Shown: positions 1 through 8,476 of the stretch, one piece after another | How positions within the stretch are numbered: the first letter of the stretch is position 1 | Layout of the letters: each line of letters opens with the position of its first letter | Source of the DNA: Cohnella silvisoli | GTDB lineage: Bacteria; Bacillota; Bacilli; Paenibacillales; Paenibacillaceae | Assembly: GCF_021190915.1 (NCBI RefSeq) | Contig: NZ_JAIOAP010000015.1 | Coordinates: 1 to 64,000, forward strand | DNA: 64,000 nucleotides | Reading direction: 5' to 3' | Program-made: the position numbers and the translations under genes | The notes under the pieces: model-generated | Seen by the model: only the letters and a program-made list of their open reading frames with translations | Database searches by the model: none | Told to the model about the DNA's origin: nothing

Positions 1-455
1 GCGTTCAGCGCGACTTTGGCGCGCGTTCAGCGCGACTTTGGCGCGCGTTCAGCGCGACTTTGGCGCGCGTTCAGCGCGACTTTGGCGCGCGTTCAGCGCG
101 ACTTTGGCGCGCGTTCAGCGCGACTTTGGCGCGCGTTCAGCGCGACTTTAGCGCGACTTTGGCGCGGGTTCAGCGCGACTTTGGCGCGGGTTCGGCGCGG
201 GTTCGGCGCGAGTTCGGCGCGGGTTCGGCGCGACTTTGGCGCGGGTTCGGCGCGACTTTGGCGCGGGTTCGGCGCGGGTTCGGCGCGGGTTCGGCGCGGG
301 TTCAGCGCGACTTTGGCGCGGGTTCGGCGCGGGTTCGGCGCGAGTTCGGCGCGGGTTCGGCGCGACTTTGGCGCGGGTTCGGCGCGACTTTGGCGCGGGT
401 TCGGCGCGGGTTCGGCGCGGGTTCGGCGTGGGTTTGGCGCGACTCGAGAGGCGTA
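1..455. repeat. GC-rich tandem array of 11-bp repeats
   Basis: The stretch is built from 11-bp units of the types GTTCGGCGCGG, GTTCAGCGCGA and CTTTGGCGCGC. The left part alternates two unit types to give a 22-bp period. From about 177 a 132-bp block (12 units) is repeated once, at 177-308 and 309-440, nearly identical. Because 11 is not a multiple of 3, long ORFs with an 11-residue period are open in several frames on both strands; they have no ribosome-binding site and are most likely not genes. The array starts before the window edge. 456-573 is ordinary intergenic DNA leading to the next gene. Confidence 0.9.
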
Positions 456-518
456 TAATATTGTTCGTTGCAAGTTAAAAAACCATGCAGTAAAATAAGA
501 TTGCATGATGAAAATATT

Positions 519-545
519 TTTCTTAGATATAGCTTATATAAGAAA
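519..545. promoter_or_regulatory. Imperfect palindrome upstream of the RpiR-nagBA operon
   Basis: An AT-rich imperfect inverted repeat with arms TTCTTAGATATA and TTATATAAGAA lies about 30 bp before the operon start. RpiR-family regulators bind palindromes near their own promoters, so this is a candidate operator for the downstream regulator. It is an inference from position and symmetry only. Confidence 0.35.
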
Positions 546-573
546 CTAATTTTCTAACTGAAAGGTGTTTGCC

Positions 574-1440
574 ATGAGCATTCTGAATGCCATTCAAGAG
601 AAAATGAACAGTCTACATCTAAAGGAACGTGCACTGGCCGAGTTTCTGCTCGAAAAACCTCAGCAGGTCGTCCAAATGACCATCACCGAACTCGCCGGAC
701 AATCGGGGAGCAGTACAGCAACCATCTCCCGATTTTGCAAGACGTTTCATTCGCAGAATTTCCCGGAGTTCAAGAGAAAACTGGCAACAGAGCTAGTCCA
801 GCAAACGTCGACCCCCAACCAGTATCAGGACATCGTAGCCGGTAATCCGTTGCAGGATATCGTTACGGCCATTACGGCCAATCATCTGCGTTCACTGACG
901 GATACGACGCAGCTCCTTGACCTTAACCAGCTTCGCCTTGCCATCGATGCACTGCATAATGCTTCCCGAATCGATCTGTACGGCATCGCTACTTCAGGTA
1001 TTGTCGCGCAAGATTTCTTCCATAAGCTGATTCGAATCGGGAAAGCGGCGGCCGTGTTTTCCGACCCCCATCTCCAACTTACGTCAGCCTCATCCTTAAC
1101 TTCCAAAGACGTAGCCGTAGGCATTTCCTATTCAGGAGAAACGCCGGAGACGATACATGCCCTTCGCTGTGCAGCCGAGCAAGGAGCAACTACGCTGTCC
1201 ATCACCCGATTCGGTACGAATACGCTGGCGGACGGAGCCTCGATCCGACTATTCACCTCATCCGCGGAAGTCGGAATGCGTCGCGGGGATATGGCTTCGC
1301 GCATGGCGCAGCTGCACGTGGTCGATATTCTGTTCATCGGCTTGGTCAGCGAGCATTTCGAGCAGTATGTTCCCCGTTTGGAAGCATCTTTTCAAACGAT
1401 TAAACTTTATACATCTAAAGAGGAGAGAAAACCAAGATGA
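574..1440 (+). CDS. MurR/RpiR family transcriptional regulator
   Basis: Predicted sugar-phosphate-responsive regulator of about 288 aa. Residues 1-75 are an RpiR-type helix-turn-helix (motif ITELAGQSGSSTATISRFCK), and residues about 120-250 form a SIS domain with the usual sugar-phosphate loop (GISYSGETPETI). I chose ATG 574, preceded by GAAAGGTG; a GTG at 565 in the same frame is less well placed. The stop overlaps the nagB start (ATGA), so the regulator, nagB and nagA form one operon. By context it probably senses glucosamine- or N-acetylglucosamine-6-phosphate and controls its own operon. RpiR rather than GntR/NagR control of nagBA is a variation on the Bacillus arrangement. Confidence 0.88.
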   Translation: MSILNAIQEKMNSLHLKERALAEFLLEKPQQVVQMTITELAGQSGSSTATISRFCKTFHSQNFPEFKRKLATELVQQTSTPNQYQDIVAGNPLQDIVTAITANHLRSLTDTTQLLDLNQLRLAIDALHNASRIDLYGIATSGIVAQDFFHKLIRIGKAAAVFSDPHLQLTSASSLTSKDVAVGISYSGETPETIHALRCAAEQGATTLSITRFGTNTLADGASIRLFTSSAEVGMRRGDMASRMAQLHVVDILFIGLVSEHFEQYVPRLEASFQTIKLYTSKEERKPR

Positions 1441-2165
1441 ACATTCTTACATTCGACAGCGACGAGAAGCTTAATGAAGCAGCGGCGAATATCATCATCG
1501 GCCAAATCCAAACAACCCCGCGAGCGGTGCTTGGTTTAGCAACCGGAGGTACTCCGGTAGGCATCTACAAGGAAGTCGTTCGCGATTTCCAAAGAGGCAT
1601 GTTCAGCTTCCGCAATGTTACGACGTTTAATTTAGACGAATACGTCAACCTGCCGATCGACCATCCGGAAAGCTATCATTCCTATATGAACACCCATCTG
1701 TTCAATCATATCGACCTTCCTGCCTCGCAGTGTCATATCCCGGATGGCAATGCTTCCGATACCGCGGCGGAATGTCGGAGGTATGACGAATCCATCGAGC
1801 TTTCAGGTCAAATTGACTTGCAACTGCTAGGACTCGGACATAACGGTCATATCGGCTTTAATGAACCCGCTCATGCGCTGATCAAGGGAACGCATGTCGT
1901 TGATTTAGCCGAGGAAACTCTCGAAGCGAATGCCCGTTTCTTCGACTCGATCGACGATGTGCCGAAGCAAGCATTAACGATGGGCGTCGGCACCATTCTC
2001 AAAGCGAAGAAAATATTGCTTGTCGTTAAGGGAGCGGACAAGGCGGATATTGTGCACCGCGCGCTGAAAGGGCCTATCACGACTGATTGCCCCGCCTCCC
2101 TTCTTCAAACTCACCCGAATCTCATTGTGCTGCTCGATTCTACGGCAGCGGGTAAACTATCATGA
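1437..2165 (+). CDS. nagB: Glucosamine-6-phosphate deaminase
   Basis: Converts glucosamine-6-phosphate to fructose-6-phosphate and ammonia in the cytoplasm, the last step of amino-sugar catabolism. The 242-aa length is typical of the family. Visible motifs are the substrate loop ATGGTPVGIY near residue 36, the active-site segment FNLDEYVNLP, and GLGHNGHIGFNEP, which carries the catalytic His and neighbouring residues. It overlaps the regulator upstream by 4 bp and nagA downstream by 4 bp (ATGA both times), which indicates translational coupling of all three genes. It probably serves growth on chitin- or peptidoglycan-derived N-acetylglucosamine. Confidence 0.96.
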   Translation: MNILTFDSDEKLNEAAANIIIGQIQTTPRAVLGLATGGTPVGIYKEVVRDFQRGMFSFRNVTTFNLDEYVNLPIDHPESYHSYMNTHLFNHIDLPASQCHIPDGNASDTAAECRRYDESIELSGQIDLQLLGLGHNGHIGFNEPAHALIKGTHVVDLAEETLEANARFFDSIDDVPKQALTMGVGTILKAKKILLVVKGADKADIVHRALKGPITTDCPASLLQTHPNLIVLLDSTAAGKLS

Positions 2166-3340
2166 GCAATCTTGCAACCGGGGAATTCCAAGTCGTTAAC
2201 GCAAAGATCATTACGCCGTCCGGAGTGCTGAAGAACGGATCAATCCGGGTTAAAGCCGGTATAATTACGGCAATAGGGAACGGTACGGACAGCCCTGTCC
2301 ATTCCGACATTGAAACTATCGATGCAAACGGAAGCTGGGTCATTCCCGGATTTATCGATGTTCACGTACATGGCGGTGCCGGACATGACTTCATGGACGC
2401 GGGTACGGAAGGCTTGGCAGCGATAACGAAATTCCATGCCTCCCATGGAACGACAAGAATGCTCGCCACCACATTAACGGCATCAAGAGATGATTTGACA
2501 GCCGCGATAGATCGGGTAAGCAGCTTCATGTCTACGTCAATGCCCTACGCGCAGATCATTGGAGTCCACTTGGAAGGCCCGTTCGTTAACGTGAAATGGA
2601 AAGGCGCGCAAAATCCGGCTTACATCCTTCCTCCGCAAATAGAATGGTTGGAAGATTGGGTTGCTCGTTTCCCTGGTATTATCAAAATTCAAACGCTTGC
2701 CCCGGAAACGGAAGGCGCGCTCGATTATATCGAGAAGCTGGCCCTCAACGGTATCGTACCCAGCTGCGGCCATACCGATGCGACCTATGAACAGATTATC
2801 GCGGCAGCGGATCGCGGCTTGCGGCACGCCGTTCATACCTTTAACGCGATGACTCCGCTTCATCATCGCCAGCCCGGTACGGTCGGCGCCGTCCTCACGG
2901 ACGACCGGATCATCGGCGAAGTCATTGCCGATGGGCATCATGTGCACCCGGCCGGCATCAAGCTGCTCACTAAAGCTAAGGGAACGAATAACGTCATTCT
3001 CGTTACCGATGCGATGGCTGCCGCGGGAATGCCTGACGGGGACTATGATATAGGCGGATTGCCGGTCCATATGTCCTGCGGCGTCGCCCGATTGAAGGAA
3101 GGCGGCAGCTTGGCGGGCAGCACTCTCACTATGATTAGCGCCGTGCAATATTTAGTCCGCGAGATCGGAGTCACTTTAGAGGAAGCGAGTAGAATGGCTA
3201 GCGCCAATCCTGCGCGTCAACTCGGCATCGATGACGTAACCGGCACGTTGGAAGCAGGCAAAGCCGCGGATTTCCTGCTTCTTGATTCGTCATTGGAGCT
3301 TCAAACGATATGGGTCGGCGGAAGAAAGTTAACCGACTAA
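2162..3340 (+). CDS. nagA: N-acetylglucosamine-6-phosphate deacetylase
   Basis: Removes acetate from N-acetylglucosamine-6-phosphate to feed NagB. It is an amidohydrolase of 392 aa, the usual length. Motifs in order: DVHVHGGAGHDFMD (metal-site region), HLEGPFVN, GHTDATYEQ and HTFNAMTPLHHRQPG with metal-binding histidines, and VTDAMAAAGMPDGDY with the catalytic Asp. It is the last gene of the RpiR-nagB-nagA operon and is followed at once by a hairpin terminator. Nothing is missing from the catalytic set. Confidence 0.96.
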   Translation: MSNLATGEFQVVNAKIITPSGVLKNGSIRVKAGIITAIGNGTDSPVHSDIETIDANGSWVIPGFIDVHVHGGAGHDFMDAGTEGLAAITKFHASHGTTRMLATTLTASRDDLTAAIDRVSSFMSTSMPYAQIIGVHLEGPFVNVKWKGAQNPAYILPPQIEWLEDWVARFPGIIKIQTLAPETEGALDYIEKLALNGIVPSCGHTDATYEQIIAAADRGLRHAVHTFNAMTPLHHRQPGTVGAVLTDDRIIGEVIADGHHVHPAGIKLLTKAKGTNNVILVTDAMAAAGMPDGDYDIGGLPVHMSCGVARLKEGGSLAGSTLTMISAVQYLVREIGVTLEEASRMASANPARQLGIDDVTGTLEAGKAADFLLLDSSLELQTIWVGGRKLTD

Positions 3341-3362
3341 ACACTTACTTATTATAGGTTAA

Positions 3363-3400
3363 GACAAGGCTTTGCCGATATTATTCGGCGAAGCCTTGTC
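3363..3400 (+). terminator. Terminator after nagA
   Basis: A 16-bp inverted repeat (GACAAGGCTTTGCCGA with its near-perfect complement after a 6-nt loop) lies just after the nagA stop. The T tract after it is short, so termination may be partial, but no other gene follows on this strand for about 100 bp. Confidence 0.75.
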
Positions 3401-3503
3401 GCATTTAACGACAATATCCGCTGTGCTTATTTTTTTGTCTACATAATCCGACTTTATGGACTATAATGGTCGATAGTGGAACTTGATGGAAAAGAGGAAT
3501 CCC

Positions 3504-4184
3504 ATGATCCGAATCGTTATTGCCGATGATCAAAGGCTCATGCGCGACGGTCTGCAAACGATGATCCAATTGACCGAGGGCATGGAAGTGGTAGGCTTGG
3601 CCGAGAACGGCCGCAGAGCGATCGAACTGGTCAAGGAGCACCAACCGAATTTAGTTTTAATGGACATTCAAATGCCGGATTTAGACGGGATCGCCGCTAC
3701 TAAACACATTCGTCAGCATTATTCCCAAACGCGAATTTTAATACTGACGACGTATGCCGAAGACGATTATATTATCGAAGCACTCGTTAGCGGAGCCAGC
3801 GGCTTCCTGCTGAAGGATTTACCCGGCGAGACGATTATTTCCTCCATACGGGACACGATGGACGGAACGTTGCTTATGCCTAACGCCGTAGCGGCTCGAT
3901 TGGCATCCCGCTTGAACTTCCTCTCAGCGACAACGCCTCTTGCCCCAGCGCATTCCGACTTCAACGGCAAAGATGATTTCGAGCACTTTAATTTTACCGA
4001 CAGGGAAAAGAAAATTATCGAACTGATGGTAGTGGGAAAAGGCAACCGCGAAATCGCCAACGATTTATTCATCAGCGAAGGCACGATGCGCAATTACATA
4101 AGCACGATCTATAACAAAATCGGGGTCAACGATCGTCTGAAAGCCATCACATTGCTTAGAGAGTGGCTGAATCAGGGACGGTAG
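3504..4184 (+). CDS. NarL/LuxR-type response regulator
   Basis: Two-component response regulator of about 226 aa. Residues 1-120 are a receiver domain with the acidic pair DD near residue 9, the phospho-acceptor Asp54 in LVLMDIQMPDLDG, a Thr in ILILTTYAEDD and the conserved Lys in LLKDLPGE. The C-terminus is a LuxR helix-turn-helix (REKKIIELMVVGKGNREIAN). ATG 3504 is chosen because AAGAGGAAT precedes it at good spacing; upstream TTG/ATG codons at 3483-3486 lack a site. The next gene is a hybrid kinase whose C-terminal module is of the NarX/LiaS type, the normal partner of NarL regulators, so the two probably form a pair. Confidence 0.93.
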   Translation: MIRIVIADDQRLMRDGLQTMIQLTEGMEVVGLAENGRRAIELVKEHQPNLVLMDIQMPDLDGIAATKHIRQHYSQTRILILTTYAEDDYIIEALVSGASGFLLKDLPGETIISSIRDTMDGTLLMPNAVAARLASRLNFLSATTPLAPAHSDFNGKDDFEHFNFTDREKKIIELMVVGKGNREIANDLFISEGTMRNYISTIYNKIGVNDRLKAITLLREWLNQGR

Positions 4185-4204
4185 TCGGGCCGGAGGGGCG
4201 TTCT

Positions 4205-7200
4205 ATGTTTCAGGCAACCTACTATAAAACCGTGCTGAAAGGTTTAGCGCTAGCCCTGTTCATCATGATAGGTTGGCTGGCACCCATCCTATTTTTTAAC
4301 GAAAACGCGGATGTAAGACTCATGAATTTGACCGAAAAAGGCCAATGGGAAATACACACAGGGGATTTGGCGTTTAACGAATTGGGAGAGCCCCTGTTGA
4401 ATGGAACGGATTGGCGGCCGATGTCCGTTAATCGGAAGGAAAAGCCGCTTCCCGAACCCGGCTATTATTGGCTTAAGCTTCAGCTTCATTCTCAAGAATG
4501 GCGCGACCCGCATCTCTTTATTCACGACTTGAAGCATTACGAGTTGTATTGGGGCGAAGAACGGCTACTCGAATCCAATTTCAGCTCCCGCAATCCTTGG
4601 ATGCTGGAATATTATGAGTGGAGTTTAGTATCGTTGCCGTTCGGATACGCGAACGATCCGTTGCTGTTTCGCATTTATTCGGAGGACGGAGCAATAAAAT
4701 CGGGAATCGTCCATGCCGGCAACGCATCGGACTTCATCGTTAGAATTCTTCACAGAGACGGCGACAAAATCTTATACAGCATCATCTTCGCCTCGCTTTT
4801 TATCGTATCTGCATTGTTGTTCATTAACACGAAACGAAAACTGTACTTTTACTTTGGCTTGCTCGCTTTCTGCGCGGGTTATTCCAGCCTCTGCCGAACG
4901 TTCGCGCTCGGCCTTTTCATCGATGCGCCTTACCTCATTTATGTACACGAGCTCATGCTTCCTCTTGGCGCTTTCGCTTTTCATGGCTTTTTCGAGCAGA
5001 TGTTCGCGAATGTCGTAAGCCGTACTCGCCTTGCCATCCGTTACGGCATGCTTTTGTTTACACTGCTTTGCTTACTCGTCAGCTTCTGGGATAACGGACT
5101 GTTTCATACGATGATTTATTTCGTTTTCCCGTTTCTATTCGTCTTCATGGTCTTCTCTTCGCTCATTACCCTTCTAAAGGTATACAGAGGACGCAAGTCG
5201 ACGGAGTCGACGATCATGCTGTTCGGATATGTATCCGCCACGGCCACAACGTTAATGTCCTCCTTCCTCCTTATTTATCCTGATCTCCGGGTGTATTTGG
5301 CGGGGCATTTTCCGTGGTTATCCCCCTATGTCCGGGAAGATCAGCTTCCGATATTCGGGGGAATGTTCATGTTCCTCTGCTGTATGGGAACGATCGTCCT
5401 CATTCGCGAGAATGAGGTTCACCGGCAAGTGCATCGATATTCCAGGGAACTCGAAGAGAAAAATAAACAATTGGAAGTAATGGATAAGCTCAAAGACGAG
5501 TTTCTCGCGAACACCTCGCATGAATTGCGCACTCCGCTAAACGGGATCGTCGGCATTACTCAATCCCTCTTGGATGGCGTGGCAGGGCCTCTCAATGTAT
5601 TGTTGCGGAGCAATCTGTCTATGGTCGTATCCAGCGGCAAAAGATTATCCGGCCTCATTAACGACATCCTTGATTTTGCCAAGCTAAAGCATGCCGGGCT
5701 GACGCTGAACATTCAGAACGTAGATGTCCAACGAACGACGGATTTGGTTGTGAACGTGCTTCACCCTCTGGCTGTCATGAAAGACATTCAGCTAATAAAC
5801 GGAATAGATGATCATATGCCTCTAGCGGCTGCGGATGAAAATCGGGTGCAGCAAATATTGTACAATCTAGTCGGCAATGCTTTGAAATTCACCGAATCCG
5901 GCAAGGTTGAAATTACCGCGTACCAAGTTGAAGGTTCTTTATACGTTTCCGTGTCCGATACCGGCATCGGAATCGCACCGGACAAGCTAAGCGCTATATT
6001 CGAGCCGTTCGAGCAAGGCGAAGGATCCGCCGAACGGGAATACGAAGGCGCCGGGCTTGGACTTGCCATCACGAAAAAGCTGGTAGATTTGCACGGAGGA
6101 GCAATGAGCGTGCGTTCCGTTCAGGGCGAAGGCTCCGTGTTCACCTTTACGTTGCCTATTGCCATAGAAGCAGAAGTTCAATTCGATGAGACCGAGATAG
6201 CAGCGGGGCATCCATGGATGCAAAGTCCGGACCATTCGGCTTGGAACGAAGCGTTAGTTGCCGTTGCCGACTACCTCGAGCCAAGCCGCTCGACCGAAGC
6301 GTGCCTGCTGCTAGTGGACGACGATCCGGTCAATCTGCAGGTGCTGACGAACTTTCTTAGCTCCGAGCCTTGCCGAATCGTTAAAGCAAGCAATGGCATG
6401 GAAGCTATCCGATTGTTGGAACAAGGTCTAAAACCCGATTTGGTGTTATCGGACGTCATGATGCCCCGGATGACCGGTTATGACTTATGTCGCCATATCC
6501 GTACTCTTTATCCGTCCAGCGAGCTGCCGGTCATCCTGCTCACCGCCAAAAACCAAACGTCGGACTTGGTCGCGGGATTTGATTCCGGCGCTAACGACTA
6601 TTTGATCAAACCTGTGGAAAAGAGAGAATTGCTAGCCCGCATCGCCTTGCATCTTGAACTCTCGGGATTGACTCGCAATCTGGAATCGAAAGTACAAGAG
6701 CGCACGAAAGCGCTTGAGGAAACGAACATCCAGTTGCAGCACTCCATGCGCGACACTGCCGAAGCGCTCGCTGAAGCTTCTGTGCTGGAGGAGCGCAATC
6801 GCATAGCTTTCGATATCCACAATACGGTCGGCCACTCCTTAACGGCATCCATTGTGCAGATGGAAGCTGCCAAGATGCTCATCGCGCATCAGAAGACGGA
6901 GCTAGCCCTGCCGAAGCTCGATACTGCTCGCGAGCTCATCAGCAAGGGGCTTAACGATATACGCGGAACCGTCCGTCTGCTGAAGCAGGAAAGCACGGAT
7001 GAGGATCTGGCAGCCTCCTTGCAGAAGCTCATTCGGGAAACCGAACAAATGGCCGACGTAGAAGTCGAGTTTCATATCGCGGCTTTGCCCGTGCTTAGCT
7101 CCATTCAGAAAAGAGCGTTATTTCACTCTCTGCTCGAAGGGTTAACGAATGGCATCAGGCATGGCAACAGCACGAAATTCAGCTTTACCCTTGAGCAGCG

Positions 7201-7417
7201 AGAACAGCAGCTCGAGTTCTTGCTCACGAATAATGGGCATAAGTACGAGCCGGCTGTTTTCGGCTTTGGATTATCGGCTATGCAAGAAAATATCAAGAGA
7301 CTTGGAGGAACATTGACCATCTCCGCCAACGGTCGGGAAGGCAGCGTTCTTTCGATACATATGCCGCTGGATTGGCGAGCCCAGAGCCGTTTCTTAGAAA
7401 CAGAGGCTTCGGACTGA
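4205..7417 (+). CDS. Hybrid sensor kinase with two kinase modules and an internal receiver
   Basis: Membrane sensor of about 1070 aa. After an N-terminal hydrophobic segment comes an extracellular region and a seven-helix bundle resembling 7TMR-DISM sensors (about residues 1-400). A classical HisKA/HATPase kinase follows, with His439 in TSHELRTPLNG and boxes DTGIGIAP and GAGLGLAI. Next is a receiver with Asp750 in LVLSDVMMPRMTG. Last is a second kinase core of the HisKA_3 type, with His872 in FDIHNTVGHSL and a degenerate ATPase end (GFGLSAMQENIKRLGG). ATG 4205 follows GGAGGGG; an upstream GTG at 4163 would overlap the regulator. It probably phosphorylates the preceding LuxR regulator. The signal is unknown. 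Confidence 0.9.
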   Translation: MFQATYYKTVLKGLALALFIMIGWLAPILFFNENADVRLMNLTEKGQWEIHTGDLAFNELGEPLLNGTDWRPMSVNRKEKPLPEPGYYWLKLQLHSQEWRDPHLFIHDLKHYELYWGEERLLESNFSSRNPWMLEYYEWSLVSLPFGYANDPLLFRIYSEDGAIKSGIVHAGNASDFIVRILHRDGDKILYSIIFASLFIVSALLFINTKRKLYFYFGLLAFCAGYSSLCRTFALGLFIDAPYLIYVHELMLPLGAFAFHGFFEQMFANVVSRTRLAIRYGMLLFTLLCLLVSFWDNGLFHTMIYFVFPFLFVFMVFSSLITLLKVYRGRKSTESTIMLFGYVSATATTLMSSFLLIYPDLRVYLAGHFPWLSPYVREDQLPIFGGMFMFLCCMGTIVLIRENEVHRQVHRYSRELEEKNKQLEVMDKLKDEFLANTSHELRTPLNGIVGITQSLLDGVAGPLNVLLRSNLSMVVSSGKRLSGLINDILDFAKLKHAGLTLNIQNVDVQRTTDLVVNVLHPLAVMKDIQLINGIDDHMPLAAADENRVQQILYNLVGNALKFTESGKVEITAYQVEGSLYVSVSDTGIGIAPDKLSAIFEPFEQGEGSAEREYEGAGLGLAITKKLVDLHGGAMSVRSVQGEGSVFTFTLPIAIEAEVQFDETEIAAGHPWMQSPDHSAWNEALVAVADYLEPSRSTEACLLLVDDDPVNLQVLTNFLSSEPCRIVKASNGMEAIRLLEQGLKPDLVLSDVMMPRMTGYDLCRHIRTLYPSSELPVILLTAKNQTSDLVAGFDSGANDYLIKPVEKRELLARIALHLELSGLTRNLESKVQERTKALEETNIQLQHSMRDTAEALAEASVLEERNRIAFDIHNTVGHSLTASIVQMEAAKMLIAHQKTELALPKLDTARELISKGLNDIRGTVRLLKQESTDEDLAASLQKLIRETEQMADVEVEFHIAALPVLSSIQKRALFHSLLEGLTNGIRHGNSTKFSFTLEQREQQLEFLLTNNGHKYEPAVFGFGLSAMQENIKRLGGTLTISANGREGSVLSIHMPLDWRAQSRFLETEASD

Positions 7418-7429
7418 AAGATGAGAGAG

Positions 7430-8476
7430 CTATAGGTTCACAGGCCATGCGAAAATATGAGCTTTGCGTTGGGCTGCTGAAATCCCCATCGCTTCAATGA
7501 CTAGGTCCACGTTCATGCCGTCGATGACGTCAGGCTGCCCTTGCTTGCGATCGGTGAGGCAAGTATGGAAGTATGCCATTTCCGCCTCGAACGGATCGAG
7601 CGAGGGATAACGATACTCGGTCGACGATTCAGTCGCGTTATCGTAATGCACGAGCAGCGCTCCGTTGTTTTCCGGTTGGTCCCATAGAATCGTATAAATT
7701 TCCAAGCGACCGTTGACGCCGTTGATTTCCAGCTTCTCGTCCCAGGAGTTGCGCTCGTAGCCAACCCGAGTCAATGGATGAACGGCAGTTTCATAATGCG
7801 CAACCATTCCGTTCGCATACTCGAACAAAGCGTTTGCTTTGCGATCTACGCGGGAGTTAGAGATATAATCGATGTGCGCATATAGGCTGTCCGGTCTGCC
7901 TAGCAGATGCAGCGTCATATCGATCATATGGCTTCCGGCGCACTTGATGACAGCGCCGCCGTAGGCGTCGAGAATCCATTGCTGCCCGTCCCCATTGTCC
8001 AATTCGTAGAGGCTATCTCCCCAATTCTGATAGGCTCTCGCCTGCGCGCTGAACAATCGGCCAAGCTGGGGGAGCAGTTCCTTCGCCTTCTGAACGGCAG
8101 GAAAAAACCGCTTCATGTAGGAAGTATAAAACAATCTGCCCGATGTCTTCGCGGCTTGCGCGATCTCGATCGATTCCGCTCCGTCGTTCGCCATCGTTTT
8201 CTCGCAGATGACGTCCTTGCCTGCCCGCAGCGCCGCCAAACAAATTTCTTTGTGGTATTTCGCGCTTGTCAGCACGCTGACGACCGTTACTTCGGGGTCC
8301 GCGATGACATCCTTATAATCGGGTGAATATTTCGCTTTGTATTTGTCTACGTACGGCTTGGCGGCGGGTTCGTGGATGTCCGAAATATAGACGATATCCG
8401 CACCGGCTTTCTCCAAGCCATTGAAATGAAAACGTGAAATGTTGCCGCAGCCGATAATGCCGAATTTAGGACGCAT
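7430..8476 (-). CDS. Gfo/Idh/MocA family oxidoreductase
   Basis: NAD(P)-dependent oxidoreductase of 348 aa, probably acting on a sugar or cyclitol. The Rossmann motif GIIGCGNISRFH is at residues 6-17, and the alpha/beta substrate domain fills the C-terminal two thirds. The usual EKP signature reads CEKTMAN here, so Pro is replaced by Thr, a small deviation. The start has GGAGGAG upstream and lies inside the 3' end of the dehydrogenase gene (11-bp overlap at most), so the two are coupled. As the last gene of the minus-strand ABC operon, it probably helps catabolise the imported sugar. It is convergent with the hybrid kinase gene, 12 bp away. Confidence 0.9.
   Translation of the reverse strand: MRPKFGIIGCGNISRFHFNGLEKAGADIVYISDIHEPAAKPYVDKYKAKYSPDYKDVIADPEVTVVSVLTSAKYHKEICLAALRAGKDVICEKTMANDGAESIEIAQAAKTSGRLFYTSYMKRFFPAVQKAKELLPQLGRLFSAQARAYQNWGDSLYELDNGDGQQWILDAYGGAVIKCAGSHMIDMTLHLLGRPDSLYAHIDYISNSRVDRKANALFEYANGMVAHYETAVHPLTRVGYERNSWDEKLEINGVNGRLEIYTILWDQPENNGALLVHYDNATESSTEYRYPSLDPFEAEMAYFHTCLTDRKQGQPDVIDGMNVDLVIEAMGISAAQRKAHIFAWPVNL

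Noticed and set aside
16..506. Long ORFs of 80-160 codons on both strands in the 11-bp repeat array
   Set aside because: They are open because the repeat unit lacks stops in any frame; no ribosome-binding site and no conserved-domain features.
2537..3148. Minus-strand ORF of 203 codons inside nagA
   Set aside because: Shadow of nagA, which has all family motifs.
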